From NCBI GenBank assembly GCA_964006375.1, contig OZ023264.1, positions 12,844,225 to 12,908,224 on the forward strand: a DNA stretch of 64,000 nt, in the 5' to 3' direction. The translations under genes and the position numbers were made by a program. The DNA is from Tillus elongatus. Taxonomy: Eukaryota > Arthropoda > Insecta > Coleoptera > Cleridae. Below the pieces are notes generated by a model. The model searched no databases and was not told the DNA's origin. It worked only from the letters and a program-made list of their open reading frames with translations. Shown here one piece after another: positions 1 through 11,728 of the stretch (positions are counted from its first letter, which is position 1; each line of letters opens with the position of its first letter).

Positions 1-937
1 ACCAAATTTTATACACGAGTTTATATCATTATAGGCAAGTTACCTACCAAAATTTCGCTCTGTAGGTCAAAAGAAAAAAAAGTTATAGGCATTTAAACAA
101 AAATAAATTGGGGTTTTTCACAAAACGTCAAAGTTGCGATTTAAACGTCAAAATTGGCAACATTTAGGAAAAGAACTTGAATCTAGTACGGGCTAGGGAA
201 AGAAAATGTCTCAAGAAGAATGTTTTACAAACCCTGAAGTCTTAGTTTCAACCGTCATTGTGCTTCATTTTATGAAAATGTTTCCAGAAAATTAATTTAA
301 AATAGACCCTTTCTCTGATGCTTGGCAGTAGCCTTAGCTATAGAGTTTATCGTTTAATGATATATAATTTTTGTCGAATTTTCGTAAAAAAAAATCAATA
401 AAGCTCAATATATCTGTTATTATACCAGATATGAAAAAAAATTGTATATATTAATTATAGGGTGTCTTAAATTACATCTTAAAAAATTATTTCTACAATC
501 ACAGGGTCGCCCATAAGTCGTTGGTGATACAAATTTTCTTTTTTTTTTTATCAAACACGCCTTATGTTATTGCAGTTTTGCATTTTCCATCGTAATATAA
601 TGCATGTTTGTAAGAACAACAATTCTGAACGCAGTAAGTGCGTTATGGTAGCGAATTTTGATCAAATGCTTAATATTTGAATAGGTCAATTTGCTATTAA
701 CCTATAAGGTTGACCAAAAAACGAGTTTTTTCGGGAACACTTTAAGTTTACTTTCGGAAATTTTTTTACATTTTCAAACAATAAAGTTATTTTGATGAAA
801 CATGGCACATTGTTTTTACTATATAGATTATACTGGTAACCAAATTTGATGCCTGCTTTCTTAAAAAAACACACATTATTGCTATTAATAAATAGTTTTA
901 TGAAAATTCACTACCATAACGCACTTGCTGCGTCCCG
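1..937 (-). repeat. Long copy of dispersed repeat R, cut by window edge
   Basis: Reads on the minus strand like the full copies at 51046-52532 and 55201-56513. The end near 937 is the characteristic GGACGCAGC-type terminus, seen here inverted as CTTGCTGCGTCCC. A second, inverted copy of that terminus lies at about 630-665, so 630-937 is a module bounded by inverted repeats of about 36 bp. No protein is encoded; the short open frames are incidental. The other end, including any (TA)n tract, lies outside the window. Confidence 0.8.
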
Positions 938-1021
938 AGATTTTATTTAAATAAATCATAAATAAAAATCTAAACACTGGAAGTTACAATCATTGCAAGT
1001 CAAAATATAGCTGTTTATTAC

Positions 1022-1393
1022 CGGGGTCGCCAGATCTTCAGAAATTTAATGTAGTCAAACCTTTCATGTATAAAGATCTCACATTTTCACAACTTCTTTA
1101 TAACTTTAACGCTTTGCTCTAGGTTTAGTTAAGTTTATGGTTTAACGGTCCATAATTTTTGGCTAATTCTCGTAGAAAAAATTCGTTAATGCATTTTTGC
1201 ATTTTTTATCGAAATATGATGCATGTTTGTAGAAAAAATCTGGACGCAGTAAGTGCGTTTTGGTAACGAATTTTCATTAAATCCTTCAAATTTCAATAAC
1301 TCAATTTGCTATTAACCTAAGGTTTGTTGGCTAGGAAACCAACATCTAAGTTTATTTTCAGAAAAGGTTTGTACATTTTTTTTAAATTTCAAA
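1022..1393 (-). repeat. R repeat, left part of a copy split by a LINE
   Basis: Contains the R terminus motif (CTGGACGCAGTAAGTGCG near 1240) and the body text of the inner R module. Similarity stops at 1393, where a LINE-A copy begins, and resumes at 4001. The 7-bp TTTCAAA at 1387-1393 is repeated at 4001-4007, as expected for a target-site duplication made by the LINE. Confidence 0.75.
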
Positions 1394-4000
1394 AACACAC
1401 CATGAAGGCTTACAGCCTAAATACTATCGTACCGTGGGTGTTGACAGGGAGGAAAAAGGCAACTTGTTAATTCTGGACTTGAAGGTTTGGAGGCTCGGAG
1501 GAGAAGGAAAAACATGTGCCGGCAAGGAATTCCACAACTTGGAAGTCCTCGCGACAAAAGAGCGGTCATAACAAGAAGATATATGTCTGGTGACCTGGAC
1601 AGTAAAAGGGTGCATTCGCTCTGTTCCCCTGGTAGATCTGTTGGGGGCAGCAGGTGGGGGAACTATGGAGGAAGGCTCCTCTGAGCAGTGCCCGTGCAGA
1701 TATCTATAAAATAGAGAGAGGTCACCAACGGCACGTCGGTGGGCAAGGGATGGCAGCCTTTGGGTGAGGGTAATGTCACCGATGAGACGTATAGCTCTCT
1801 TTTGAATGGAGTCCAGGATAGCGAGTGTAGAAGCGGCAGCTGCACCCTAGATGTGGGAGCAGAATTCGAGGTTTGGCCTTATTTGTGAAGTATATAAGGT
1901 ATAGAAATTAGCTGGTGAAAAGTATTTGCGAGCCCGGAAGAGGAAACCTAATTTCTTAGCAGCCGCTTCTGCAATTGATGTGACATCTTGGTGCCAATTA
2001 AGATTTCTATCCACAGAAATGCCAACAAGAGAAAAGAACTCATTACTTTGAATAACTTGGTTGTTCATTGTGATGTGTCTAGGGCTGGTGTATCTCTTAT
2101 GAGAAAGAAAGCAAGACTGAGATTTGCTGGGGTTGAATTGTACAAGATTTCTACTTCCCCAGTCTAATATTTTTTGGAGATCCACGGAGACAGAACCCTC
2201 CATGAGTCTGCGATCATCATCTAATTGGGTTAAAGAGACAGGCTTAGAATATTGTATATTTGAGTGGAGGGTACTGTCGTCCGCGTAACTGTGAAGTGGG
2301 TTAGATGTGCTAGAGAGGAGGTTATTGATGTGGAAAAGAAACAAAGTAGGGGCTAAAGCTGAACCTTCAGGAACCCCTGCATTAATTGGATACAGTTTAG
2401 AGGAATGGCCATCCACAACAACAGAAATGCTCCTGTTGGAGAGGTACAAAGTTTTGGTGGTAGGCCATAAGCCGGAAGTTTATTAAGCAGCGCTGCGTGC
2501 CAGACCTGGTCGAATGCTTTGGATATGTCTAGAGCGACAATCTGGGATTCACCGTGTAGTTCGATAGACTTGTTCCAAGAATGGGTGACAAAAGAAAGGA
2601 GGTCGGCAGTCGATCTGCGCTGACGGAATCCATACTGCCTGTCGTGGATTAGACTGTGTTTTTTCAGAAATTTTAGTAATTCGGTGTTTATATACTTTTC
2701 CATCACTTTAGAGACGACTGAAAGGAGAGAAATAGGACTATAGTTGCAAGGAAGCGCTTTGGATCCTTTCTTGGGGATGGGTTGTACTCGAGCAGTTTTC
2801 CAGTTACTAGGGAACATGCCTTTGTTGTAGGATATCTGAAATAGACGAGCCAGGATAGGAGCAAGTTCTGGTGCGCATTTTTGGAGAACAATTGCTGGGA
2901 TCTCGTCAAGGCCAGAGGCTTTCCTGGTGTTAAGAGAAGAGAGCATCTTTCGTACTTTTTTAGTTTTGAAAATGATATCCGTCATGTTATGTGCGACATT
3001 GGGGACTGTTGGTGGTTGAACATTTGGAGGTGGGTAGAATTGCTGACGAACAACGAAGCAAAAAGTTCAGCCTTGCCCAGGGCGGTAGAAACAATTTCAT
3101 CCGCTGAGACAAGAGGTGGGAACGTGCTTTTGCAGAAATGATTCCCAATAGATATAGCAAGAGTCCAGAAGGGTTTTCCGCCATTGGAGCTTAATAGGAC
3201 TTTGTTTTTGATGTAGTTATTAAACTAGTTTTTTGCCTCAGAAAGAATGCGGACATAGCGGTTTCTTGCGTCGTTAAATACTTGACGGTTTTCTTGACTG
3301 GGATTGTGTAGAAGCGTTTTGTGAGCTTTGACTTTTTCAAGTCTGGCCTTGTCACAGGATTTAGAGAACCAGGGCCTTTGAGTGGGTGAAGAGGTTTTCT
3401 GTGTACGTGGAATAAATAACTCCATGCCAGCTTGGATAATTTCGGTGATGTTTTGTGAGATATCAGAGGGGTCAGGATGAGATAAGCAGACAGACGCCCA
3501 TGGAAATGAGGAAAACCAATCCCGCATTTCGTCCCAGTTTGCGGAGTTGTAGTGCCAAACGATACGTGTGTGTGATGACTGGGTGACCTCGGGTTGCGTT
3601 GCGCAGGAAGCAGTGACCATGCCTTGGCCTGAGCGGCCAAGGGGGGCGGTGACTAATATCTTATAGCATTCAGGTTTTATAGTAAGAAGGAGATCCAAGG
3701 GATTTGAGCTGTGTGTTGGGATACGAGGAAAGTAAGTAGGTTGCTGAACCATATTGGCTAAAGAATTGCTGACTGCAAAGGCCTCTGCTGCTCTCCCTTG
3801 TGGATCGGTTTTTGAAGATCCTAGCCATTCCTTATTATGGACATTGAAGTCACCAAGAATAGTGACCTCGGAGGAAGGATACTCAGAAATCAGATAGTCG
3901 GTTTTTTCAGAAAGGTAGTCAAAGAGCTGGACAAAGTTGTTGTCAGAAGGTGACCGGTAAATGCAACAGATGAATTTAGTTGCAGCCCTGAGAGAGAGTT
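1394..4000 (-). mobile_element. LINE-A copy 1, 5'-truncated non-LTR retrotransposon
   Basis: This is the longest and best preserved LINE-A copy. It reads on the minus strand from within an apurinic-type endonuclease, through a reverse transcriptase, to the shared 3' end at 1394, where the plus strand reads AACACACCATGAAGGC. It is 5'-truncated at 4000 and flanked by TTTCAAA on both sides, which fits target-primed reverse transcription into an R repeat. There is no poly(A); all copies end at the same conserved 3' sequence. The domain content (endonuclease then RT, no RNase H seen) places it in the Jockey/CR1 group; the exact clade is inferred. Confidence 0.85.
1424..4000 (-). pseudogene. LINE-A ORF2 remnant: endonuclease plus reverse transcriptase
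   Basis: Would nick target DNA and reverse-transcribe element RNA. The endonuclease part (about 3230-4000) keeps ILGDFNVHNKEWLG, with its catalytic Asp and Asn, but the usual SDH near the end reads SGQ, which should inactivate it. The RT part (about 1850-2985) keeps the fingers motif FRQRRSTADLL, ALDISKAFDQVWH with the first catalytic Asp, YADDSTLHS with the catalytic Asp pair, and SLVGISVDRNLNW. Frameshifts near 2400 and around 3190-3230, and another in the C-terminal part, split the frame. The C-terminal end (WNSLPAHVFPSPP) stops at 1424-1426. Dead copy; its remaining similarity to the other copies suggests moderate age. Confidence 0.85.
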
Positions 4001-4135
4001 TTTCAAACAATAAGTAATTTTGATAAAATATGGTAGTTTGTTTTTACTACATAGGCTATACCGGTAATCAGATTGATGCCTGCTCGCATTTGCTATTAAA
4101 AATATTTTTATGAAAATTCACTTCCATAACGCACC
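4001..4135 (-). repeat. R repeat, right part of the copy split by LINE-A copy 1
   Basis: Resumes the R text (TTTCAAACAATAAG, then CTATACCGGTAATCA) exactly where the left half stopped at 1393 and runs to the inverted terminus near 4130 (TTCACTTCCATAACGCAC). The join across the LINE restores the R consensus. Confidence 0.75.
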
Positions 4136-4904
4136 TTTATTAATAGATTTATGAAATAAAAATGTGTCTCTTCCGGTCCTGTTATTTCGCTTGCTATATA
4201 TTTTACTTACAAACTCGGCATGTAAATGTTTTCACTCAGAACGAGTCCCTTTACATTCGACTTTAATACAATTTCTTCCTTCTAATAAAAATTAATTTCA
4301 AAAATTAAATGATCACTCAGCTTAATGATTCTACTACATGACACCCAGGTATTTTGTATTTAATCGTAGCTTTATTATATATTTATCGTACATACACCTG
4401 CGATAATTACTCAAACTCTAAATAACGATTGAGGATTGAGTAATAAAAGTTTTATGATATTTAGAATTCCTGAAGCTATGTGTATGTTATCAGATAAGTT
4501 CGATGAGCTTATCTCTATTAATTGAGACTCTCAACCGTTCGCGAAACTAATTATGGAATTTGAGCAGCTTGTGCGATAAAATTGAATCTTTATTTTAAGG
4601 ATTTTAATTATCGTTAAATACGTGATGTGATTAACACGTGTCTGTTTTTATATAGATCTGAGCAGTTGCTGCCGCTGTGGCTATTGCTTTTTTATATTAA
4701 TCTGGAAACTTTTACTTTTAAATATGCATCTCCATTTTAAGAAATAAGTTTTTTGCAAATTTTGCAAAACAACTGAAATAAAAAGCAAAATCAGCCCAAA
4801 AACTACAAAAATAATAACAGAGAGTTATGCGCTAGATACCTATTTCGACAACTTGAGGCGAAATTTCCCTGTATGTCCGAGTAATTTTTTTTTCACTATG
4901 TGAA
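4136..4904. other. AT-rich stretch without recognisable feature
   Basis: No long reading frame, transposon end or RNA gene was recognised. Mostly simple AT-rich sequence with stops in all frames. Confidence 0.5.
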
Positions 4905-5035
4905 AACTGGAACCTGTGATGAGCACTGATGAGTATACTTGGAGAACCCAAATCACCACAACACATCTTTTCAAATACCTAACGATTGCTTCGCTAACAA
5001 CGTTAGCATCATCAGAGAGTGAAAAATTTCTAAAC
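4905..5035 (-). ncRNA. Degenerate hammerhead-like motif and 3' tail of a PLE
   Basis: Minus strand reads CTGATGA, a helix GCTAAC-GTT-GTTAGC, then GAAG instead of GAAA, followed by the PLE 3' tail (GTGCTCATCACAGGTTCC). This layout matches the motif in the PLE copies at 39.8 and 43.8 kb. The GAAA to GAAG change removes a core residue, so self-cleavage is not expected. An extra base sits between CTGATGA and the helix, as in the other PLE copies. Confidence 0.6.
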
Positions 5036-5055
5036 TAAATTACTGTTACAACTGT

Positions 5056-5642
<587 letters not shown>

Positions 5643-5749
5643 AGGCTTTTTATGTAATTCTTAGGTGGACGAAAGAAACCAAAGGCTTGAAATGAAAAAT
5701 GCCGCGTTATTTAAGGAAGCTCACGTTCTTTATTGATCTATAAATTCCC

Positions 5750-5890
5750 TATGTGAATACCGGAACCTGTGATGAGCACCAACAAGTACATCTGGAGACA
5801 TACTAATAACTACCGCTCATCTTTTTTAAAGCACAACGACCGTTTCACCCACAACGTTTACTTCATCAGAGGATGAACATTCTAATTAAA
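5750..5890 (-). ncRNA. Hammerhead-like motif and 3' tail of a PLE
   Basis: Minus strand reads CCTCTGATGA, an imperfect helix, GAAACGGTCGTT, then a degraded PLE tail ending in TCATCACAGGTTCC near 5775. The CTGATGA and GAAA core residues are intact, but the second helix is poorly paired, so activity is doubtful. No PLE coding sequence is attached. Confidence 0.55.
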
Positions 5891-6157
5891 ATTCTACACA
5901 ACATGTTTTTTTTAAATTCTCAAATCCTCTAAGTTTCTTGACAGAACAAAATAGACCACATTTTGACCTGACCTGACTTGACCACCTCGGTTCCCTATCC
6001 ACTTTGTTCCAAATTTATTGTCTAAAAAATTTGACAGAGACATTAGAATGAACAATTATGACACTGGCGTAATAGCTGTGATATTGTCATTGCTGACAAA
6101 TAATCATTATTGAAAAGAACATGCAAATATTTTTTTTGTTCTTTTTTTTTTCAAGAA

Positions 6158-6946
6158 CACACCACGAGGGCTTACAGTCTAAATACTATCGTACCGTTGG
6201 TGTCGACAAGGAGGAAAGAGGAAACTTGTTAATTCTGGACTTGAAGGTTTGGAGGTTCGGAGGAGAAGGAAAAACATGTACCGGCAAGGAATTCCACAAA
6301 TTAGAAGTCCTCTGGACAGAAGAGCGGGCATAACAAGATGTTCTATGTCTGGTGACCCGGACAGTAAAAGGGTGCATTCGCTCTGGTCCCCTGGTAAATC
6401 TGTTGGAGGCAGCAGGTGGAGGAACTATGGAAGAAAGCTTCTCTGAGCACTGCCCGTGCAGATATCTATAAAAGAGAGAGAGGTCACCAACGGCACGTCG
6501 GTGGGAAAGAGATGGCAGCCCTTGGGTGAGGATAGGGTCACCAATGAGACGTATAGCTCTCTTCTGAATGGAGCCCAGGATAGCGAGTGTAGAAGCGGCA
6601 GCTGCACCCCAGATGTGGGAGCAGTATTCGAGGTTTGGCCTTATTTGTGAAGTATATAAGGTGTAGAGATTAGCTGGTGAAAAGTATTTGCTAGCCCGGA
6701 AGAGGAAACCTAATTTCTTAGCAGCCGCTTCTGCAATTGATGTGACATGTTGGTGCCAATTGAGATTTCGATCCACAGAAATGCCAAAGAGTGAAAATGA
6801 CTCATTACTTTGAATAACTTGGTTGTTTATTGTGATAAGTCTAGGGCTGGTGTATCTCTTATGAGAAAAAAAGCAAGACTGTGATTTGGTGGGGTTGAAT
6901 GGTACAAGATTTCTACTTCTCCAGTCTAATATTTTTTGGAGATCCG
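6158..6946 (-). mobile_element. LINE-A copy 2, 3' fragment with open RT C-terminus
   Basis: Starts at the common 3' end (ACACACCACGAGGGC) and is 5'-truncated near 6946. The C-terminal part of the RT protein is open from about 6940 to the stop at 6186. It contains SVDRNLNWHQHV, FLFRASKYFSPANLYTLYTS, SQIRPNLEYCSHIWGAA and WNSLPVHVFPSPPNLQ. This is the cleanest view of the LINE-A C-terminus: the short CT tract encodes DLSLF in frame here, unlike in the copies with long CT tracts. The catalytic YADD region is missing, so the fragment is inert. Confidence 0.85.
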
Positions 6947-7081
6947 GTATAACCAGAAGTGCCAGAGTAGTGTAGCTATTTTAATCTGAATGAGAGTATC
7001 GTATAATGGCCGAATACAAATTTTCAGCTCTCAAATCGGATGAGAAGGTCATAAACTTCTAATGAGCGCTTCTCAGCAATC

Positions 7082-7085
<4 letters not shown>

Positions 7086-7149
<64 letters not shown>

Positions 7150-7170
7150 TAGATAGATAGATAGATAGAT
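7086..7170. repeat. (TA)n then (GATA)n microsatellite in the PLE
   Basis: TA run at 7086-7146 followed by about five GATA units. It sits just downstream of the PLE endonuclease frame, the same position as in the PLE copies at 40.1 and 41.7 kb. Confidence 0.9.
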
Positions 7171-7545
7171 TGTTCCTATCTACATGGTGATTACTTTCCC
7201 AAATATGTTGAGCTATGCATGATGTATCAATAGTGCCATATTTCAGTTTCGCTCAAAGTTTTTAAAATTTAGTTTCCATAGTTCTTTTAGTTTGCCCAAC
7301 ATATTTTAGTTCACAACATAACACATAAAACAAAAAAAATCTTAACGGAATGTACGACTTTCAAAAAAGAGAAACAGATAAGAACGTTGTCTGTTTGCCA
7401 TTGGAACCGCGAATCACGAGGGGTTTTAATAGCATTTTTTTAGAAAGCCACACATTGAACAATTTGCTGGGTACCCCAAACGTTAAAGATAAAACCACAG
7501 AAAGGTCGGGGATCTACGAAATAGGTTATAAGGATTGTGAGGACA
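7086..7545 (-). mobile_element. Penelope-like element fragment with inverted 5' part
   Basis: 7175-7322 (minus) encodes the C-terminal part of a GIY-YIG endonuclease: it starts CELKYVGQTKRT (7317-7280 region) and runs to a (TA)n tract at 7086-7146. 7331-7545 (plus) encodes the immediately preceding protein part, with VCLPLEPRITRGFNSIF and SGIYEIGYKDCE, the GIY half of the nuclease. The two pieces meet head to head at about 7322/7331 and together restore one continuous reading order. This is what twin priming (5' inversion) during target-primed reverse transcription produces. The RT domain is absent. Confidence 0.75.
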
Positions 7546-7583
7546 TAGTCTTCAAAAATAAATATTTGAAAATAGTATATTAG

Positions 7584-8134
7584 CAACATTTAAATAGATA
7601 TTTTAGACCAAAAGACTTTTAAATAATAATAAGAAGCATATTTTCACTGTTCTGTCATAATATTCCTTAAAAATGTTAACAAATGGAATTTTATATGATA
7701 TCTATGCTAAAACTTATAGTTTTGTTTGAAGATAACGGTACGTTAAAGTACTTAATGTGATTCCTATTGAATATCTATGACAATCAAGACAACATAATTT
7801 TGAAACTGGCTTATTTATTGTAATTAGATTAAGCAATAAGGAACGATAAATTAATCTGGCATGAGTATTATGACATATAGGTACTTATTTGTAAATTATT
7901 TTCAACGTTTAAAGGAAATAGAATGTCAGCAATCTTGTAACCACAATAATGATATAAAGTAAACAAATAGACACATGTTCAATAGTTAAGACAGTCATAA
8001 ATACATTATTCACTTATATTATTACTAGTGCCTTCCTTTAGGCACATTCTCTTGCTTTAAACGCATATAACTCAAATTTTCATAAAGCTAAAAACTTGAA
8101 ATTTAGTTCGTACCTCTACAAAGTGATTTGTATG
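7584..8134. other. AT-rich stretch without recognisable feature
   Basis: No transposon end, RNA gene or coding-like frame was recognised. Confidence 0.5.
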
Positions 8135-8153
8135 CATTTATGTAAGGATATAT

Positions 8154-8235
8154 GTATTCTCACCACAATTAGAACCATAGACCGGTTTCGCTCCAGTTAG
8201 AATTCGTCAGTACGACAGAACACCTATAAAGTAAT
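8154..8235 (-). ncRNA. Hammerhead ribozyme motif H1
   Basis: Minus strand: CTGACGA (8204-8210), a helix II of three pairs plus one A.C mismatch, GAAA, then the palindrome ACCGGT (8181-8186) and C at 8180. All invariant core residues are present. Helix I is partly eroded on its 5' side compared with H2. Cleavage, if any, would follow that C. Confidence 0.75.
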
Positions 8236-8448
8236 ACGGCTATGGTAGCCAGCCTCACAGGACATAGTGAGATGTAAGACAGGACTCGCCATCTCATTGC
8301 GAAACCAAGTAGTATGTTGTCACGACAGCTTCAAATAACACAAAATGTTATAAAATAGAGACTGTGTACAACCAACTAACAATTTTGTAAATTGTCAGCC
8401 CTGGCTCATTTCTTCCCTAATATAGGGACAATGTATGTTAGGCTAGAC

Positions 8449-8535
8449 GTATTCTCACCACAATTAGAACGGCAGACCGGTTTCGCTCCAACTAGAGCTC
8501 GTCAGTACGGTATACTAATTGCAGCGAGAAAACAC
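8449..8535 (-). ncRNA. Hammerhead ribozyme motif H2, best preserved
   Basis: Minus strand: CTGACGA (8499-8505), helix II GCTC/GAGC with a six-base loop, GAAA (8481-8484), then ACCGGT and C at 8475. Helix III is the minimal self-complementary ACCGGU, known from other minimal hammerheads that act best as dimers. Helix I is long: inner pairs around ACCGTA/TGCCGT (one mismatch), an asymmetric internal loop, CAATT/AATTG, then GU-rich pairing outwards into TGGTGAG. The internal loop in helix I and the six-base loop on helix II are where tertiary contacts occur in natural type I hammerheads. Activity is predicted, not shown. Confidence 0.85.
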
Positions 8536-8565
8536 CTATAAAGTAATACGGCTATGGTAGCCAGT

Positions 8566-8904
8566 ACTGACGAGCTCTAACGGCAGGTCCAACTGTTTAC
8601 CAATATCCAACACTCCTCTTCCACCTCGGTGTCTAGGTAGGGTTACTCGCTCGATAGCACTACGGGGGTGATGCTTATTGGATTTTGTTAGGAATGTTCG
8701 CACCTTCCGTTGTAGATTTTCGATGTACGTTTTACTCCAGTTCACAATCCTAAATGAGTAGTTAAGTGCAGAACATGCATATGTATTCAGAGCCTTAGTC
8801 GGGTTCTTGCTGTCAAGATGTGATCGCACCACCTGCTTTACTCGTTTCGTAAACTCATTTGTCAGATCGTTCTTCATTACCGAGTGGTTTATTTTCCTCG
8901 ATTG
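8566..8904 (-). pseudogene. R4-like LINE fragment, RT thumb region, second lineage
   Basis: Minus-strand frame with ALNTYACSALNYSFRIVNWS, RTFLTKSNKHHPRSAIERV and PRHRGGRGVLDI. These align by eye with INSWALPVLTYSFGVVQWSS and TPRKEGGRGLIHI of the neighbouring element at 8978-13409, so this is the same domain from a diverged relative. Only this thumb segment remains. At 8566 it fuses with an inverted half of the hammerhead repeat (TACTGACGAGCTCTAAC on the plus strand), so its last codons come from that repeat. Confidence 0.65.
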
Positions 8905-11467
8905 TTGTATTCCAACACTATTTTACATACATCGAGACAATTTGCTGGCCGTTCTCCATTTGATATACACCTGATCATTATTATTATTATTATTTGATAT
9001 AAGCGTTACACTTTCTCGGTATTACTACTGGAAACCTTTTGACCAACCCCCCGCGCACGACGTTGGGGCTCGGCTCGGTGGATGGGGATGAAATTCATCA
9101 TATCCCATTATGCCGATATTATCAGTAGAGTCTGACTTCCGGTGCTCCAACACAGCAGACGTGTTTGAGTTCGCCACTTAACTGAGGAATTTTCGGACTA
9201 TGTGGCATGTTTCCAGCCCTCTGCCCCACGTTGAGGATGTTATTTGGTAGTCCGAGTTCCTTTAGGTTTTCCATGAAATTTTTGGTGACTATTCCTTCCT
9301 CCGACATTACAAAGAGACATATAGCCACCTTCTGGAGTTTCCATACGTTTTTTATTTCATATGCCAAGTTTTCATACTTGGTGATCTTTTCAATTTCAGT
9401 TTTCTGAATATTATCGGACAGCGGTACAGCAATATCTATGATCACAGCAAGCCTCATCTGTTTGTTTATCAGGACAATGTCTGGCATATTGAAGTCCACA
9501 GTGCGGTCCGTTATCATGGGTCGGTCCCAGTACACGAGAAAGTCCGCCGACTCCAGCACCTGCTCCGGGGAATACTTGTAGTAGGCTGGTGTTGTTGACG
9601 GGTTCAGGAGGCTGTATTTCAAAGCAATTTGTTGGTGGAGGATCTTGGCGAGCTGGTTATGCCTGCCTAAGTAAGCTGAGTCTGAGAGGGCAGGACATGC
9701 TGCCATGACTTGTTCAATGGTCTCTCCAACAGCTGCGCATTTTCGACATTTATCCACCACTTCTAATTTTAGGCAATGCTTCTCTTAGTTCTTAGTTTTT
9801 ATAACCCTATTCTGAATGGCAATCACAAAACCCTCCGTCTCCGGGTAGAGTTGCCCCCCAACCAACCACATAAGCGAAGAAGTTTTATCAACATTATTTG
9901 CCTGCAGGTGTCTGTGGTACCTTCCATGCATAGCCTGGTCACTCCACTGGATTATACTGTGGATTATACTGTCCTGGACAATTGGGACGTCCAACTCATA
10001 GTTGCGCTGACCCAGCCTAAGTGTAGTATAATCTTCTTCCTCGCGCACCACCAACTTCATTAGTTCATCATGCGATGCAAGAAAACGTTGTCGCATGTTC
10101 CTTTCTTGCTTAAAACAGAGGTTCTTTATATGGATTAATCCTCTGCCGCCTTCTTTCCGAGGTGTGTAAAGTCTTCTAACAGATGAGTTGGTGTGAAGGC
10201 ACCGGAATTTCGTAAGAAGTATTCTCGTGAGTCTGTCCAGTTCATCCAAGTCGGTGCTAGACCATTGTACAACTCCAAAAGAGTATGTCAATACTGGTAA
10301 CGCCCAAGAGTTAATAGCAGCACAGGGGTTACTTCCAAAAAGCTTAGTATTTATGAGCTTCGTGACTCGCTTCCTATATTTCTCCTGGAACTCTTGCTTT
10401 AGCCGGCTATGATCCACCCGCTGATTTTAAGGACTCCCGAGGTAGCGGTATGTCTTCTCAGGCGGTAGTTGCTCAATATCGCAGAAGGTCTGTTGGTGAC
10501 CTTCGACTGCCCCTCTCCTGACGTTGATTATAGCACATTTGTCGAGTTCAAACGACATTTTTATATCATTGCTAAAGATTTTAACAGTAATAATCAGTGA
10601 GTGGAGCTTATCTTATGTCTCAGAGTATAATTTAAGGTCATCCATGTATAGTAAGTGGTATATTCTTCTTCGGTTTTTCATATTTAGTTTATACCCGGCT
10701 CCAGTTTTGTTTAGGACAGTCGACAAGGGGTTTAGTGCCAAACAAAACCACACCGGCGACAGGGAGTCCCCCTGAAAGATGCCCCTCCCGATCTGCACTT
10801 TTCCACAATTTTTATTGTTCATCCATATGTTTGTTCTCCAAGTACTCATGAGATGTTGAATGACGTTTCTGGTCCTTGGGTAGATCTTGTAGATTTCAAG
10901 TACCTTGTTTAACCAATCGTGGGGTAGAGAATCAAATGATTTGCTGTAGTCAATGTAGCATACATGTAGATTTTGTTTTCTTCTCTCGACTTGTTTTAGT
11001 ACTACAACGTCTATTGTTAGCTGGTGCTTGCAGCCCAAAGATTCTCTAAGACATCCCTTCTGTTCCTCCTCGAAGATTTTGTTTGTCAGACAGTGTTGAT
11101 ATATCTTTTCATTAATCAGGGAAGTGAAGAGCTTGTAAAGGACTGACAAGCAGGTTATTGGCCTGTAGTTTTTGGGTTCCCTTGCATCTCCTTTTTTGAA
11201 GAGCATAAAAGTGTTTCCTTCAGTGAGAAATTCAGGGCCTTCATCTGGGTTGCTCAGTGCTCGGGTGAAGCAACGTAAAAGATTCTCGTGCGCGCCAGTC
11301 AAGTACTTAAGCCAGAAACTGTGCACCCAGTCAGGCCCCGGGGCGGCCCAGTTCCGAGTTTTCCTCAAGGTGGCAGTCACCTCAGCTGGTAAACTCTCTC
11401 ACCGACATCTGGGGCAAGTTCACATGCACGTCTTCCACGTCCTTGATCCATGACGTGTTAGAAGGTG

Positions 11468-11631
11468 CGAAATAGAAGAGAGAAAAGAATTTAAATTTGG
11501 TACGTCAAAATTTGAAGTTTATTGAATGTGGTGTAGGACTGTGAAACTATGATACGGCACAAGTCGCATAAGACTTATTGTATTAACATAATGTATAATT
11601 TTTGCCAATAAACAACAACAACAACAACAAC

Positions 11632-11728
<97 letters not shown>

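Larger units (their letters stand above)
8135..8565 (-). repeat. Tandem ~0.3 kb repeat carrying hammerhead ribozymes, locus 1
   Basis: About 1.4 units. The anchor GTATTCTCACCACAATT occurs at 8154 and again at 8449, a period of 295 bp. Each unit holds one hammerhead motif on the minus strand. The same unit occurs at 24590-24965. There is no reading frame and no transposase-type end. Unit length, tandem layout and a ribozyme per unit match animal retrozyme-like repeats and ribozyme satellites (established for newts, cave crickets, schistosomes and others). The array ends abruptly at 8565 against a LINE fragment. Confidence 0.85.

Noticed and set aside
4919..4960. CTGATGAGTATACTTGGAGAAC on the plus strand as a hammerhead core
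   Set aside because: No GAAA follows and no helix II forms; it is the reverse side of the PLE tail.
9207..9407. Plus-strand frames opposite the R4-like and Jockey LINEs
   Set aside because: Shadow frames of well-supported minus-strand coding sequence.
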